Assembly (NCBI RefSeq): GCF_000424325.1
Contig: NZ_AUJR01000004.1
Span: 62,001-126,000, forward strand
Length of the DNA stretch: 64,000 nucleotides
Reading direction: 5' to 3'
DNA from: [Clostridium] clostridioforme AGR2157
GTDB lineage: Bacteria > Bacillota > Clostridia > Lachnospirales > Lachnospiraceae
Shown here piece after piece: positions 1-7,723 of this stretch (position 1 is the first letter of the stretch; every line of letters begins with the position of its first letter). The translations under genes and the position numbers were made by a program. The notes under the pieces were generated by a model that saw only the letters and a program-made list of their open reading frames with translations, was not told the origin of the DNA and ran no database searches.

Positions 1-474
1 GACACCGTCACCAACCTGCTGGAGAATAAGATTGTGCTCATCGTTCCCGCAGGCAGCAGCGCGGGGTTTGAGAAGTTTGAGGACATTGAGAAGGCAGAGA
101 GCATTGCTCTCGGAGACCCAGCCAGCGTGCCTGCCGGACAGTACGCGCAGGAAGCTCTTACCAGCCTGGGCATCTGGGATAAGATTCAGGACAAGGTAAG
201 CTTTGGAACCAACGTGACAGAAGTGCTTAACCAGGTGGCCGCGTCCAGCGCTGACGCGGGTATCGTATACGCCACCGACGCAGCCGGCATGGCGGATCAG
301 GTGCAAGTGGTAGCTGAGGCTCCGGAGGGCAGCCTTGCGGGGAAGGTCATCTATCCTGTGGCGGTAGTGAAGAACACGGCTCACGCAGAAGAAGCAAAGA
401 ACTTTGTGGAATTCCTTAAGACGGACGAGGCCATGAAGGTATTTGAGGAGTACGGATTCACGAAAGGCGAGTAA
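1..474 (+). CDS. modA: Molybdate ABC transporter substrate-binding protein, C-terminal part
   Basis: Open from the first base of the window, so the 5' end lies outside; the visible 157 codons are the C-terminal lobe of a ModA-type extracellular molybdate-binding protein. The stretch VPAGSSAG followed by a region giving GDPASVPAGQYAQEAL is characteristic of ModA, where it contributes oxyanion ligands. The GTG at 34 is internal and not a start. It binds molybdate (or tungstate) outside the membrane and hands it to ModB/ModC, which follow at once. Family call is secure; the signal peptide cannot be seen. Confidence 0.93.
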   Translation, partial: DTVTNLLENKIVLIVPAGSSAGFEKFEDIEKAESIALGDPASVPAGQYAQEALTSLGIWDKIQDKVSFGTNVTEVLNQVAASSADAGIVYATDAAGMADQVQVVAEAPEGSLAGKVIYPVAVVKNTAHAEEAKNFVEFLKTDEAMKVFEEYGFTKGE

Positions 475-495
475 GGAAAAAGGGAGGAACCATCC

Positions 496-1167
496 ATGGA
501 CTGGTCACCGATACTGATATCTATGAAGACAGCCAGCCTGTCGATTTTCATTACGTTTTTTCTGGGAATCTTTGCGGCATGGGCTGTGGTGAGCATGAAA
601 AATGAAACATGGAAGCTGATTTGGGACGGCGTGCTTACGCTGCCCCTTGTCCTTCCCCCTACGGTGGCCGGTTTTTTTCTTCTCTATATTTTCGGGGTCA
701 AACGGCCGGCAGGACAGTTTTTTATTGAATATTTCAGCGTTAAGATTGCATTTTCATGGACAGCTACGGTGATTGCGGCCGTGGTTATGTCCTTTCCTTT
801 GATGTACCGCTCTGCCAGGGGCGCGTTTGAGCAGGTGGACCAGAACCTGGCGGCGGCAGCCAGGACCCTGGGTATGAGCGAGTGGAGCATCTTCTGGAAG
901 GTGCTCATGACAGGAGGCATGCCGGGGGTTGTCAGCGGAGGCGTACTGGCCTTTGCAAGGGGACTGGGAGAGTTTGGGGCCACTGCCATGATTGCGGGAA
1001 ATATAGCAGGCAAAACAAGGACCCTTCCCATGGCGGTCTATTCCGAGGTGGCCGCAGGCAATATGGATACGGCGTACCGGTATGTGGCAGTGATTGTGGT
1101 CATCGCATTCCTGTCCATTATATTGATGAACTGGGCGGCATTAAGGCCCGTGAACCGGAAGGGATGA
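496..1167 (+). CDS. modB: Molybdate ABC transporter permease
   Basis: A 223-aa integral membrane protein with about five hydrophobic segments, the usual size of ModB. The cytoplasmic loop carries the EAA-type motif (AAARTLGMSEWSIFWKVLMT, about residues 116-135) that docks on the ATPase, and the ModB-typical GLGEFGATAMIAGN follows near residue 155. It forms the transmembrane channel for molybdate. It starts with ATG after a GGGAGGAACC ribosome site, 21 bp after modA, and ends 13 bp before modC, so the three are one operon. Confidence 0.95.
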   Translation: MDWSPILISMKTASLSIFITFFLGIFAAWAVVSMKNETWKLIWDGVLTLPLVLPPTVAGFFLLYIFGVKRPAGQFFIEYFSVKIAFSWTATVIAAVVMSFPLMYRSARGAFEQVDQNLAAAARTLGMSEWSIFWKVLMTGGMPGVVSGGVLAFARGLGEFGATAMIAGNIAGKTRTLPMAVYSEVAAGNMDTAYRYVAVIVVIAFLSIILMNWAALRPVNRKG

Positions 1168-1180
1168 AAGGGGAACAGCC

Positions 1181-2329
1181 GTGAACTCAGAATACAATCT
1201 TCATTTGGAAGTTGATATAAGAAAGAAATTAAAGGGTTTCAGCCTGGACATCAGCTTTGAGGCCGGGCGGGGATGCCTGGGCATCCTGGGGCCGTCGGGC
1301 TGCGGCAAAAGCATGACACTGAAATCCATAGCCGGCATCATCCGCCCGGACAAGGGCAGGATTGCCCTGCGCTATGCCCAGGGGGAGGCGGCCGGGGGCC
1401 GTGTTCTCTATGACTCTGCCCTCAAGATCAATGAGAAGCCCCAGGTAAGGCGGGTGGGCTACCTGTTCCAGAACTATGCCCTGTTTCCGGGCATGACCGT
1501 GGAGCAGAACATCATGGTGGGATTAAAAGGGGGACGGGGAAATGTGGGGCTTAGAAGGCGCCGGCCCATGTCCCGGGAAGCCGGGGAACAAAAGGTGTCC
1601 GAGATGGTGGAACGGTTCCGGCTTCATGGTTTGGAAAAACGCTATCCGGGCCAACTGTCAGGGGGACAGCAGCAGAGGGTGGCCCTGGCCAGGAGTCTGG
1701 CCTATGAGCCGGAGGCGCTGCTGTTAGACGAGCCGTTTTCAGCCATGGACACATACCTGAGGGAAGGGCTGCGGCTGGAGCTGGCGGATGCCCTTAAGGA
1801 TTATGACGGGGTGACCATTATGGTGACCCATGACAGGGATGAGGCCTATCAGCTCTGTGACAATCTGCTGCTTATGGACAGAGGATGCGTGCTGGCAGCC
1901 GGAAGGACACGGGACATCTTCCAGAACCCGGTCACATGCCAGGCAGCCAGGCTTACGGGATGTAAGAACATATCCAGGATTGAACGTCTGGGGGAACGCA
2001 GGATACGGGCCGTGGACTGGGATGGGCTGGAGCTGGCTGCGGACCGTCCCGTGGGTGACGCCATAACATACGTGGGCATCAGGGCACATGATTTTGAACC
2101 CCTGTCAGAGAGCGGCGCCAGGGCTTATATGGGGCGGGAAGACGCAAATCTTATAAAAGTATGCTCCCCATGTATTTCCGAAATGCCTTTTGAGTGGTAT
2201 ATTACTTTACAGAACGGTCTGTGGTGGAAGAAGGAGAAGGATATCCACACCCACGATACGGCGGGGGTGGTTCCACAGTGGCTCAGGGTGGCGCCGTCCG
2301 CCCTTTTGCTCCTGACAGGAGAACTTTAG
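1181..2329 (+). CDS. modC: Molybdate ABC transporter ATP-binding protein
   Basis: A 382-aa ABC ATPase with a GTG start after AAAGGGG. Walker A is GPSGCGKS (about residue 38), the signature is LSGGQQQR, and Walker B is ALLLDEPFSAMD. The C-terminal part after about residue 255 is a MOP/TOBE-like extension, though more divergent than in E. coli ModC. It powers molybdate import with ModB and ModA. An insertion between Walker A and the Q-loop (about residues 60-75, GC-rich) makes it slightly longer than usual. Last of the modABC trio; the next gene starts 50 bp on. Confidence 0.92.
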   Translation: MNSEYNLHLEVDIRKKLKGFSLDISFEAGRGCLGILGPSGCGKSMTLKSIAGIIRPDKGRIALRYAQGEAAGGRVLYDSALKINEKPQVRRVGYLFQNYALFPGMTVEQNIMVGLKGGRGNVGLRRRRPMSREAGEQKVSEMVERFRLHGLEKRYPGQLSGGQQQRVALARSLAYEPEALLLDEPFSAMDTYLREGLRLELADALKDYDGVTIMVTHDRDEAYQLCDNLLLMDRGCVLAAGRTRDIFQNPVTCQAARLTGCKNISRIERLGERRIRAVDWDGLELAADRPVGDAITYVGIRAHDFEPLSESGARAYMGREDANLIKVCSPCISEMPFEWYITLQNGLWWKKEKDIHTHDTAGVVPQWLRVAPSALLLLTGEL

Positions 2330-2379
2330 AGGCATATATCAGGCCGTTATAATACTTATCAGAAAGGCGGAACAGACTT

Positions 2380-3321
2380 ATGAGGACAGGGGCTGTCATT
2401 ATCGCAGCAGGCCATAAGAGCACAATCAGCCGTTTTCAGCCCATGCTTCCCGTGGGGGACAGCACGGTCATACGCAGAATCATCATCACACTGAAACGGG
2501 CGGGAATCGAGCCGGTGGTTGTGGTCACGGGACAGAAGGCGGACGAGGTGGAAAAACATATTGCCGGACTGCGGGTCATCTGCCTGCGCAATCAGGATTA
2601 TGAGCAGACTCAGATGTATTACAGCATCTGCATGGGGTTAAATTATATAGAGGATTTATGCGACAGGGTATTCATCCTGCCTGCCAAATTCCCCATGTTC
2701 CTTCCGGATACCATACAGCGGATGATGGGTTCCCGGGCAATGGCCGCCTGTCCTGTATATGACGGGAAACGGGGCCATCCGGTCCTGGTATCCAAGGCAG
2801 CCATCGGGCCTCTTTTGGCATATCACGGTGAAAGAGGACTGAGAGGGGCTCTGCGCCAGCCTGAAATCAATGCGCAGCTGGAAGAAATTCCGGTGGAGGA
2901 TGAAGGGATTATCATGGCCGTGGAATCGGACGAGGACTGCGCCCTGGGCAGTCTGGGCAGGGAAAAGCTGGCCGTATATCCCCAGGTACAGCTGACACTG
3001 GAGCGCAATGAAGGATTTTTCGGCCCCCAGGCAGCCCAGTTCCTGTCTCTGATCGGCCATACAGGCTCCATGCAGACAGCCTGCAGGCAGATGCATATGT
3101 CCTATACCAAAGGATGGAAGATTTTAAAGGAGGCTGAGCGGCAGTTAGGCTACCCTCTTCTGATTACACAGTCAGGTGGGGCGGAGGGAGGTTTTTCGCA
3201 GCTCACGCCCAAGTCTAAGGATTTTCTGGACCGCTACCTGCGGATGGAAAAGGAACTGCGCATGGAGGGGGAACGGCTTTACAAAAAATATTTTTCCGGG
3301 GAGGAAGAGACGGAGTCATGA
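2380..3321 (+). CDS. MobA-like nucleotidyltransferase fused to ModE-like HTH domain
   Basis: A 313-aa two-domain protein. Residues 1-about 190 look like a MobA/MocA-type NTP transferase: AVIIAAGHKS at the N-terminus, then PMLPVGDSTVI and an ILPAKFPMF segment in place of the usual P-x-D-x-P metal site. Residues about 205-300 resemble the LysR/ModE-type winged helix (FFGPQAAQFLSLIGHTGSMQ, then SYTKGWKILKEAE). By family knowledge the first domain transfers nucleotides to molybdopterin and the second senses molybdate and binds DNA; joining them suggests a bifunctional regulator/cofactor enzyme. It overlaps xdhC by four bases (ATGA). The aspartate of the metal site seems replaced by lysine/phenylalanine, so catalysis is uncertain. 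Confidence 0.78.
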   Translation: MRTGAVIIAAGHKSTISRFQPMLPVGDSTVIRRIIITLKRAGIEPVVVVTGQKADEVEKHIAGLRVICLRNQDYEQTQMYYSICMGLNYIEDLCDRVFILPAKFPMFLPDTIQRMMGSRAMAACPVYDGKRGHPVLVSKAAIGPLLAYHGERGLRGALRQPEINAQLEEIPVEDEGIIMAVESDEDCALGSLGREKLAVYPQVQLTLERNEGFFGPQAAQFLSLIGHTGSMQTACRQMHMSYTKGWKILKEAERQLGYPLLITQSGGAEGGFSQLTPKSKDFLDRYLRMEKELRMEGERLYKKYFSGEEETES

Positions 3322-4349
3322 AAACATTATTTACAGAGTTAAGACAATTACTGGAACAGGGGGAGGAAGCTGTCCTGGTGACCATTATTGCCAGTTCCGG
3401 CTCCACTCCCAGGGGAACCGGCTCCAGGATGCTGGTAAGGAAGGACGGGTCCATAGAAGGAACCGTAGGCGGAGGCGCCGTGGAGTACCAGGCTATGCAG
3501 ACAGCCCTTAAGGCCATGGAGGACAAGGCTTCCTTTGCCAAAGGATTCACTCTTACCAGAAACCAGGTGGCGGATATCGGAATGGTGTGCGGCGGAAATG
3601 TGGTGGTATATTTCCAGTACATCCGCCCCGGCGACCAGGCGCTGTCCGGTCTCTGCGGCCAGGTCCTGGATGCCCTGGCAAAGGATGAGGACAGCTGGCT
3701 TATACTGGATATCACCGACGAGACATGCTGGCAGATGGGTCTGTACAGCCGAAGCCTGGGCCTGGCCGGGATTAAGGGGCTGGGACAGCTGCCGGAGGAG
3801 GAGCTTTTCGGAAGTAATGCCCTCCAGAAGGAAGTGGATGGACGTAAGTTTTATATCGAGCCCCTGGTACAGGCGGGGACTGTCTATATATTCGGAGGCG
3901 GTCATGTGGCCCGGGAGCTGGTTCCGGTGCTGGCCCATGTGGGATTTAGATGCGTGGTCATGGATGACAGGGAGGCATTTGCCAATCCCCGGGTGTTTCC
4001 CCAGGCAGAGAGGACCGTGGTGGGGGATATGGAACATATCAGCGATTATGTGGATATCCGTCCCAGAGACTATGTGTGCGTCATGACCAGAGGGCACCAG
4101 TTTGATTATTACGTGCAGAAGCAGGCCATGGCTCTGCATCCTTATTACATCGGCATCATGGGAAGCAGGAACAAGATACGGGTGGTGACGGATAAGCTGC
4201 TGGCGGACGGCTTCTCCCTGGAGGAAATCCAAAGGTGCCATATGCCTATCGGCACAGACATAGGAGCCGAGACACCGGCGGAAATTGCCATCAGCATAAC
4301 AGGGGAACTGATTGCTCAGAGAGCTGCCAGGATGGGCAAAAAGAGATAG
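3318..4349 (+). CDS. xdhC: XdhC/CoxI-family molybdenum hydroxylase maturation protein
   Basis: A 343-aa protein with both XdhC domains: an N-terminal CoxI part (ASSGSTPRGTGSRM and EGTVGGGAVEYQ, residues about 25-62) and a C-terminal Rossmann domain (VYIFGGGHVARELVP about residue 190, GIMGSRNK about residue 276, and CHMPIGTDIGAETPAEIA near the end). XdhC proteins bind the mature molybdenum cofactor, help load the sulfido (or seleno) ligand and insert it in xanthine-dehydrogenase-like enzymes. Translationally coupled to the preceding fusion gene by ATGA. Its company with YqeC and MocA points to a selenium-dependent hydroxylase, which is not in the window. Confidence 0.92.
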   Translation: MKTLFTELRQLLEQGEEAVLVTIIASSGSTPRGTGSRMLVRKDGSIEGTVGGGAVEYQAMQTALKAMEDKASFAKGFTLTRNQVADIGMVCGGNVVVYFQYIRPGDQALSGLCGQVLDALAKDEDSWLILDITDETCWQMGLYSRSLGLAGIKGLGQLPEEELFGSNALQKEVDGRKFYIEPLVQAGTVYIFGGGHVARELVPVLAHVGFRCVVMDDREAFANPRVFPQAERTVVGDMEHISDYVDIRPRDYVCVMTRGHQFDYYVQKQAMALHPYYIGIMGSRNKIRVVTDKLLADGFSLEEIQRCHMPIGTDIGAETPAEIAISITGELIAQRAARMGKKR

Positions 4350-4351
4350 AT

Positions 4352-4384
4352 GCAAAAATTTTTAGGCAATCTAAAATATTTTGC
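4352..4384. other. AT-rich hairpin after xdhC
   Basis: The bases GCAAAAATTTTTAG and CTAAAATATTTTGC pair across a five-base loop, giving a nearly perfect 14-bp AT-rich stem. It has no GC-rich base or following T run, so it is not a classical terminator; it may be an operator or an mRNA stabilising element. Function unknown. Confidence 0.4.
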
Positions 4385-4514
4385 ATTCATGCACAAAAAA
4401 CAGATGGGCGTTCACCAAAAGATTAGATATAATGCGGATTGCTAAGCAGGTCTGCCTGACATATAATGAATCTATCACAGTGATGGAAAACATATTGGAA
4501 GGAAGGAATCAGTT

Positions 4515-4598
4515 ATGGCAGTCATCGGAGTTATATTAGTGTTTGGTATCCTGAGTTTTGATTTGTATGGTGTAATCAGGAATAATATCCAGAAATAA
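4515..4598 (+). CDS. 27-aa single-span membrane microprotein
   Basis: A short ORF encoding MAVIGVILVFGILSFDLYG and eight more residues (VIRNNIQK). A GGAAGGAA ribosome site sits six to ten bases before the ATG. Residues 2-19 are hydrophobic and the tail is basic, as in a one-span membrane peptide with the C-terminus inside. It lies between xdhC and yqeC on the same strand. No family recognised. The stop codon overlaps the first copy of an 11-bp tandem repeat. The good ribosome site and clean hydrophobic profile support translation; conservation would have to be shown. Confidence 0.5.
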   Translation: MAVIGVILVFGILSFDLYGVIRNNIQK

Positions 4599-4651
4599 GG
4601 ACGGAACAAGGACGGAGTAAGGCCGGAGTAAAGCCGGAGTAAGGCCGGACA
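4597..4651. repeat. Five tandem 11-bp repeats
   Basis: Five consecutive 11-bp units with consensus AAGGCCGGAGT: AAGGACGGAAC, AAGGACGGAGT, AAGGCCGGAGT, AAAGCCGGAGT, AAGGCCGGACA. The first unit overlaps the stop codon of the 27-aa ORF. Eleven bases is close to one helical turn, so all copies face the same side of the DNA. May be a simple slippage repeat or a multi-copy protein-binding site before yqeC. Confidence 0.85.
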
Positions 4652-4741
4652 GGATAAAATCCAGCAGGAATAGAACAGCAGCCGGAAGCGGGGGGTATCA
4701 AAATAAGTTTTTGTATCGACTGTAAAAGTGGAGAAAACGCC

Positions 4742-5611
4742 ATGAGGGCTTATTTTTACGAATATGGCATATGGACCGGAACAGACAGCCTGTGGCATGG
4801 CCTGGGGCTGGAGGGACGGATGGAGCAGGCGCGGTCCGTGAAAGGACCGGGCCCTTTTGTGATATCCATGGCAGGGGCGGGGGGAAAGACATCCACCATC
4901 CGCAGACTGGCCTGGGAGGCCGTGAGACGCGGACTTAAGGTGCTGGTGGTTACAACGACCCATATGGCCCGCCCCGGTGCTTTTGGAGCCTTTGAGGGCA
5001 ATGCGGAAGAAATCAGGACCGTTCTGGGATGCCACGGCCTGGCTGTGGCCGGAAGGCTGGCGGAGAAGGGAAAGATTGCATTTACAGGCTGGGAATTATA
5101 TAGGGAGGCCTGTTCCCTGGCGGATTTGGTGCTGGTGGAGGCTGACGGCTCCAGGCGCCTGCCTTTGAAGGTGCCAAGGGACGGGGAGCCGGTGATACCG
5201 GACAATACAGACATGATTTTATGTCTCAACGGCCTGTCATCCCTTGGAAAGCGGGCTGAGGACTGTTGCCTGAGGCTTGAGGAGGCCAGGGCTCTGATGA
5301 ACCGCCACGGCCGCAGACACTATGAGGATAACCGCAAGCCGTGGGGCAGTGCGGCGGATGGACTTGGCCGGAATCCGGAAAACAGGGCGGACTGGGTCAT
5401 ACAAAAGGAAGATATGATGACACTGATAAACCATGGATATCTGCTGCCCCTGCGGGCAGACTATCCTGGAGCGGATGTCCTGCCGGTATTCAACCAGGCC
5501 GACACCCCGGAGGAAGCAGCGCTGGCCGGGGAAATGCTGGAGGGCATGGGAGAGACAGCGGGGATTGCAAGCGGACAGCTGGACCAGGACGGGTCTGCCC
5601 GGTTATTTTAA
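4742..5611 (+). CDS. yqeC: Selenium-dependent molybdenum hydroxylase accessory protein YqeC
   Basis: A 289-aa protein with an N-terminal P-loop (SMAGAGGKTSTIRRLA, about residues 42-57), VLVVTTTHMA following it, and a Walker-B-like LVLVEADGSRRLPLKVP near residue 135. This pattern is that of the YqeC family, found beside selenium-dependent xanthine dehydrogenases and thought to act in making or inserting the seleno-molybdenum cofactor. It is followed 16 bp on by mocA. No selD or yqeB is visible here. The family call is firm; the biochemical role is known only by association. Confidence 0.88.
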   Translation: MRAYFYEYGIWTGTDSLWHGLGLEGRMEQARSVKGPGPFVISMAGAGGKTSTIRRLAWEAVRRGLKVLVVTTTHMARPGAFGAFEGNAEEIRTVLGCHGLAVAGRLAEKGKIAFTGWELYREACSLADLVLVEADGSRRLPLKVPRDGEPVIPDNTDMILCLNGLSSLGKRAEDCCLRLEEARALMNRHGRRHYEDNRKPWGSAADGLGRNPENRADWVIQKEDMMTLINHGYLLPLRADYPGADVLPVFNQADTPEEAALAGEMLEGMGETAGIASGQLDQDGSARLF

Positions 5612-5627
5612 AGGATGGTTATGAGGG

Positions 5628-6218
5628 ATGAAGATATCGTTTATCTATATGGCTTCCGGATTTGGAAGCCGTTTTGGCTCTAATAAGCTGCTGATACCCT
5701 TTAAGGGGAAGGAGCTTTACCGCCATGGGCTTGACTGTATCTGCCGGGCGGCGGAGGAGCTGGAAAAAGAGGGGCACCGGACAGAGGTTCTGGTGGTCAG
5801 CCAGTATGAGGAGATTCTAAAGCAGGCCGAAAGCCAGGGACTGCTGGCGGTTCTTAACAGATTCAGCGGCGAGGGAATCACCGCCTCCCTCAGGCTGGGG
5901 ACTGATTCGGCCTCTCCTGAATCAGAGGCGCTTCTGTTTTCAGTGGCTGACCAGCCATATATGAGTCCGTTCACCCTGAAGAAATTCATACATGGTTTCC
6001 GGCTGTCCGGGAAGGGGATTGGCTGTGTGTGCCATCAGGGAAAGCGGGGGAATCCCGCCATATTCAGCCGCGCCTACAGGCAGGAGCTTATGGGGCTTCG
6101 CGGGGACAGGGGAGGAAGCGTAATCATGAAGGCGCACCCTGAGGATGTGTGGACCATGGAGGTGCCGGAGGAAGAACTTAAGGACATTGACCGGACAGAG
6201 GATTTGGGCGCGGTATAG
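5628..6218 (+). CDS. mocA: Molybdenum cofactor cytidylyltransferase (MocA-like)
   Basis: A 196-aa NTP transferase: IYMASGFGSRFGSNKLLIPF at residues 5-24 is the nucleotide-binding loop with the catalytic lysine, and SVADQPYMSP near residue 104 holds the metal-binding aspartate. RGNPAIFS near residue 142 is also MocA-like. MocA joins CMP to molybdopterin to give the cytosine dinucleotide cofactor used by xanthine-dehydrogenase-type enzymes. It closes the molybdenum block; the downstream transporter begins 81 bp later. A complete catalytic set here contrasts with the altered one in the fusion protein at 2380. Confidence 0.88.
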   Translation: MKISFIYMASGFGSRFGSNKLLIPFKGKELYRHGLDCICRAAEELEKEGHRTEVLVVSQYEEILKQAESQGLLAVLNRFSGEGITASLRLGTDSASPESEALLFSVADQPYMSPFTLKKFIHGFRLSGKGIGCVCHQGKRGNPAIFSRAYRQELMGLRGDRGGSVIMKAHPEDVWTMEVPEEELKDIDRTEDLGAV

Positions 6219-6299
6219 ACATTGTCGGCAGCATTTTTCCAAAGTTATTCGGTGCGGCCGGGACAAAACAGACAGAACGAACGGAAATGTGGTGGGAGT

Positions 6300-7709
6300 A
6301 TGAAACAGTCGGATAATCAATTGGACAAAAAATCGGACAATCAGAAGAAAAACGATTTTTCCAAGGGCAGCGTGGTGGGAAATATCATGAAGCTGGCGGT
6401 TCCCATGACCCTGGCGCAGCTCATCAATGTGCTGTATAACATTGTGGACCGCATTTACATAGGAATGATACCGGAGAATGCCACCCTGTCTCTGACAGGG
6501 CTGGGGCTCTGCCTGCCCATCATATCTATTGTGATTGCCTTTGCCAACCTCTTTGGTATGGGCGGCGCTCCCCTGTGTTCCATTGAGAGAGGCAGGGGAA
6601 ACGAGAAAGAGGCGGAGGCCATCATGGGCAATTCCTTTGTGATGATGGTGGCAGTGGGAATTCTGCTGACGGTCCTGGGCCTGATGTTTAAGCGGCCCAT
6701 GCTGTATCTCTTTGGCGCCAGCGATGCCACCATACCCTACGCAGACGCCTATGTGACTATCTATCTCATGGGCAATATCTTTGTCATGACAGGTCTGGGC
6801 ATGAACAGCTTCATCAACTCCCAGGGCTTTGGGACCGTGGGCATGATGACTGTGCTTTTGGGGGCAGTCACCAATATTGTACTGGACCCCGTCTTTATCT
6901 TTGTTTTCCATATGGGGGTAAGGGGCGCTGCCCTGGCCACCATCCTTTCTCAGATGCTGTCAGCCCTGTGGATTCTGGCCTTCCTCACCGGCAGGCGTAC
7001 CATACTGAAGCTGCGGCCTTCGGCCATGAGGCTGGACGCCGGCAGGCTGCTTCGCATCGTGGGCCTGGGGATGTCCGGATTTACCATGTCCATCACCAAC
7101 AGTCTTGTACAAATCATGTATAATTCCATGCTCCAGAAATTCGGCGGCGACCTCTATGTGGGAATCATGACCGTAATCAACTCGGTCAGGGAGGTCATTT
7201 CCATGCCCGTAAACGGCCTGACCAACAGCGCCCAGCCCGTGATGGGGTTTAACTACGGAGCCGGGGAGTATAAAAGGGTACAGAAGGCCATTATATTCAT
7301 GTCCGTGGTCTGTATCCTGTATACAGTGGTGGCCTGGGGATTTGTGGACTGGTTTCCGGCGTTCTTCATCCGCATCTTCAACCGGGAGGGTGACATGGTG
7401 GAGGCGGGAATCCCGGCCATACGCATGTATTTCTTTGGATTTTTCATGATGTCCCTTCAGTTTGCGGGCCAGTCCGTGTTTGTGGGTCTGGGGAAATCCA
7501 GAAACGCGGTATTTTTTTCCATTTTCCGCAAGGTCATCATCGTCATACCCCTTATCATCATACTGCCCACTGTATTCGGAATGGGAACCCAGGGCATACT
7601 GATGGCAGAGCCCATATCCAACTTCATCGGAGGAGCCGCCTGCTTCGGGACCATGCTGCTCACTGTGTGGCCTGAGTTAAAACGAGGCGGAGAAAAGAAC
7701 CACAGCTAA
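6300..7709 (+). CDS. MATE-family multidrug/cation efflux protein
   Basis: A 469-aa polytopic membrane protein with about 12 predicted spans and the MATE pattern: GNIMKLAVPMTLAQLINVLY near residue 24 and its pseudo-repeat around residue 255. I chose the ATG at 6300, which follows GGTGGGAGT, over an upstream TTG at 6222 that has no ribosome site. MATE proteins export drugs or organic cations using sodium or proton gradients; the substrate cannot be told. The N-terminus is polar and rich in Asn, Lys, Gln and Asp. It ends 14 bp before the next gene, so the two are probably cotranscribed. Confidence 0.9.
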   Translation: MKQSDNQLDKKSDNQKKNDFSKGSVVGNIMKLAVPMTLAQLINVLYNIVDRIYIGMIPENATLSLTGLGLCLPIISIVIAFANLFGMGGAPLCSIERGRGNEKEAEAIMGNSFVMMVAVGILLTVLGLMFKRPMLYLFGASDATIPYADAYVTIYLMGNIFVMTGLGMNSFINSQGFGTVGMMTVLLGAVTNIVLDPVFIFVFHMGVRGAALATILSQMLSALWILAFLTGRRTILKLRPSAMRLDAGRLLRIVGLGMSGFTMSITNSLVQIMYNSMLQKFGGDLYVGIMTVINSVREVISMPVNGLTNSAQPVMGFNYGAGEYKRVQKAIIFMSVVCILYTVVAWGFVDWFPAFFIRIFNREGDMVEAGIPAIRMYFFGFFMMSLQFAGQSVFVGLGKSRNAVFFSIFRKVIIVIPLIIILPTVFGMGTQGILMAEPISNFIGGAACFGTMLLTVWPELKRGGEKNHS

Positions 7710-7723
7710 AGGAGAAAGAACCA

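Noticed and set aside
4352-4500. Molybdenum-cofactor riboswitch between xdhC and yqeC
   Set aside because: Only one AT-rich hairpin is present and the multi-stem core expected of that riboswitch is not visible.
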